32,827 nucleotides of DNA, taken from the NCBI RefSeq assembly GCF_001477495.1, contig NZ_LDTF01000038.1, positions 1-32,827 of the forward strand. The letters run 5' to 3'. The position numbers and the translations under genes are program-made. This stretch comes from Sphingomonas yabuuchiae (GTDB lineage Bacteria > Pseudomonadota > Alphaproteobacteria > Sphingomonadales > Sphingomonadaceae). Below, piece by piece: positions 32,655 through 32,827 of the stretch. The first letter of the stretch is position 1; every line of letters starts with the position of its first letter. Under the pieces are notes generated by a model. It had not been told where the DNA came from. It saw only the letters and a program-made list of their open reading frames with translations, and did no database searches.

Positions 32655-32827
32655 AAAAAAAAAAAAAGAAAAAGATGTTATAGAGGGAGTGAGGATCAGA
32701 ATAAACAAAGCATAAGACAATGCATAGAATAGAAGCAACAGGCACATCGTGGTGAGAGCAAACACTACACAAAAGAGACGCATAAGGACTCCAATAAACA
32801 TACATTAATATCTAACATAGTAAACCA
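32655..32827. other. poly-A run and AT-rich noise after the adapter (artefact)
   Basis: A run of 13 As starts within the adapter end, followed by GAAAAAGATG and about 160 nt of AT-rich, patternless sequence with no coding signal. This is what a sequencer reports after running off a short library fragment. It should be trimmed. The short minus-strand open frame here (32592-32801) is meaningless. Confidence 0.92.

Noticed and set aside
32592..32801. Minus-strand hydrophobic open frame and AT-rich island that could pass for horizontally acquired DNA
   Set aside because: It starts in the adapter and runs through poly-A and noise, so the composition shift is a sequencing artefact and not gene transfer.

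Overview
The window is a GC-rich chromosomal contig end, most likely from Sphingomonas or a close sphingomonad. That assignment is inference: it rests on three large TonB-dependent receptors, an adjacent DUF1800/DUF1501 pair, an HWE-family kinase with its own single-domain receiver, a split transhydrogenase alpha subunit, and G/C-rich palindromic intergenic repeats. I found no rRNA, tRNA, CRISPR array, transposase, integrase or phage genes. Real genomic sequence appears to end near 32584. What follows is Illumina Nextera adapter, a poly-A run and noise.

Layout. 1-2319: a palindromic repeat, a DUF559 endonuclease-like gene, then pntAB-pntB of the proton-translocating transhydrogenase. 2466-4211: a regulator with a MarR-type winged helix, convergent with an MpaB/DUF2236 oxygenase-like gene. 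4399-6798: a divergent dapF-like epimerase, and an XRE regulator coupled to a periplasmic glutaminyl cyclase. 7160-10330: an Rrf2 regulator tail-to-tail with a DUF1800-DUF1501 secreted-protein operon. 10594-14345: a TonB receptor translationally coupled to a secreted phosphoinositide-type phospholipase C. 14615-17363: HWE kinase, receiver and Crp/Fnr regulator, each overlapping the next by an ATGA. 17524-22501: a DUF3772/MscS channel and a second TonB receptor. 22706-29052: histidine acid phosphatase, OmpR-type regulator and sensor kinase on the minus strand, divergent from a third TonB receptor. 29205-32539: a DeoR-type regulator, a POT-like transporter, glutaminase and a small membrane protein.

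The theme that best joins the accessory genes is scavenging of organic phosphate. Two of the three TonB receptors are paired with secreted enzymes that attack phosphoesters: one with a PI-PLC-like phospholipase, the other with a phytase-type acid phosphatase and a two-component system. Both receptor promoters carry a Pho-box-like direct repeat with 11-bp periodicity at nearly the same distance from the start codon (about 72-78 nt). They also share an identical 13-mer. This suggests, but does not prove, that the two loci form one phosphate-starvation programme for importing inositol-phosphate or glycerophospho-compounds.

Four G/C-rich palindromic elements sit at gene ends. Three lie just beyond stop codons and the fourth lies directly upstream of the DUF559 gene. 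A fifth inverted repeat belongs to a different family. Function calls come from reading protein motifs by eye; no database search was run.
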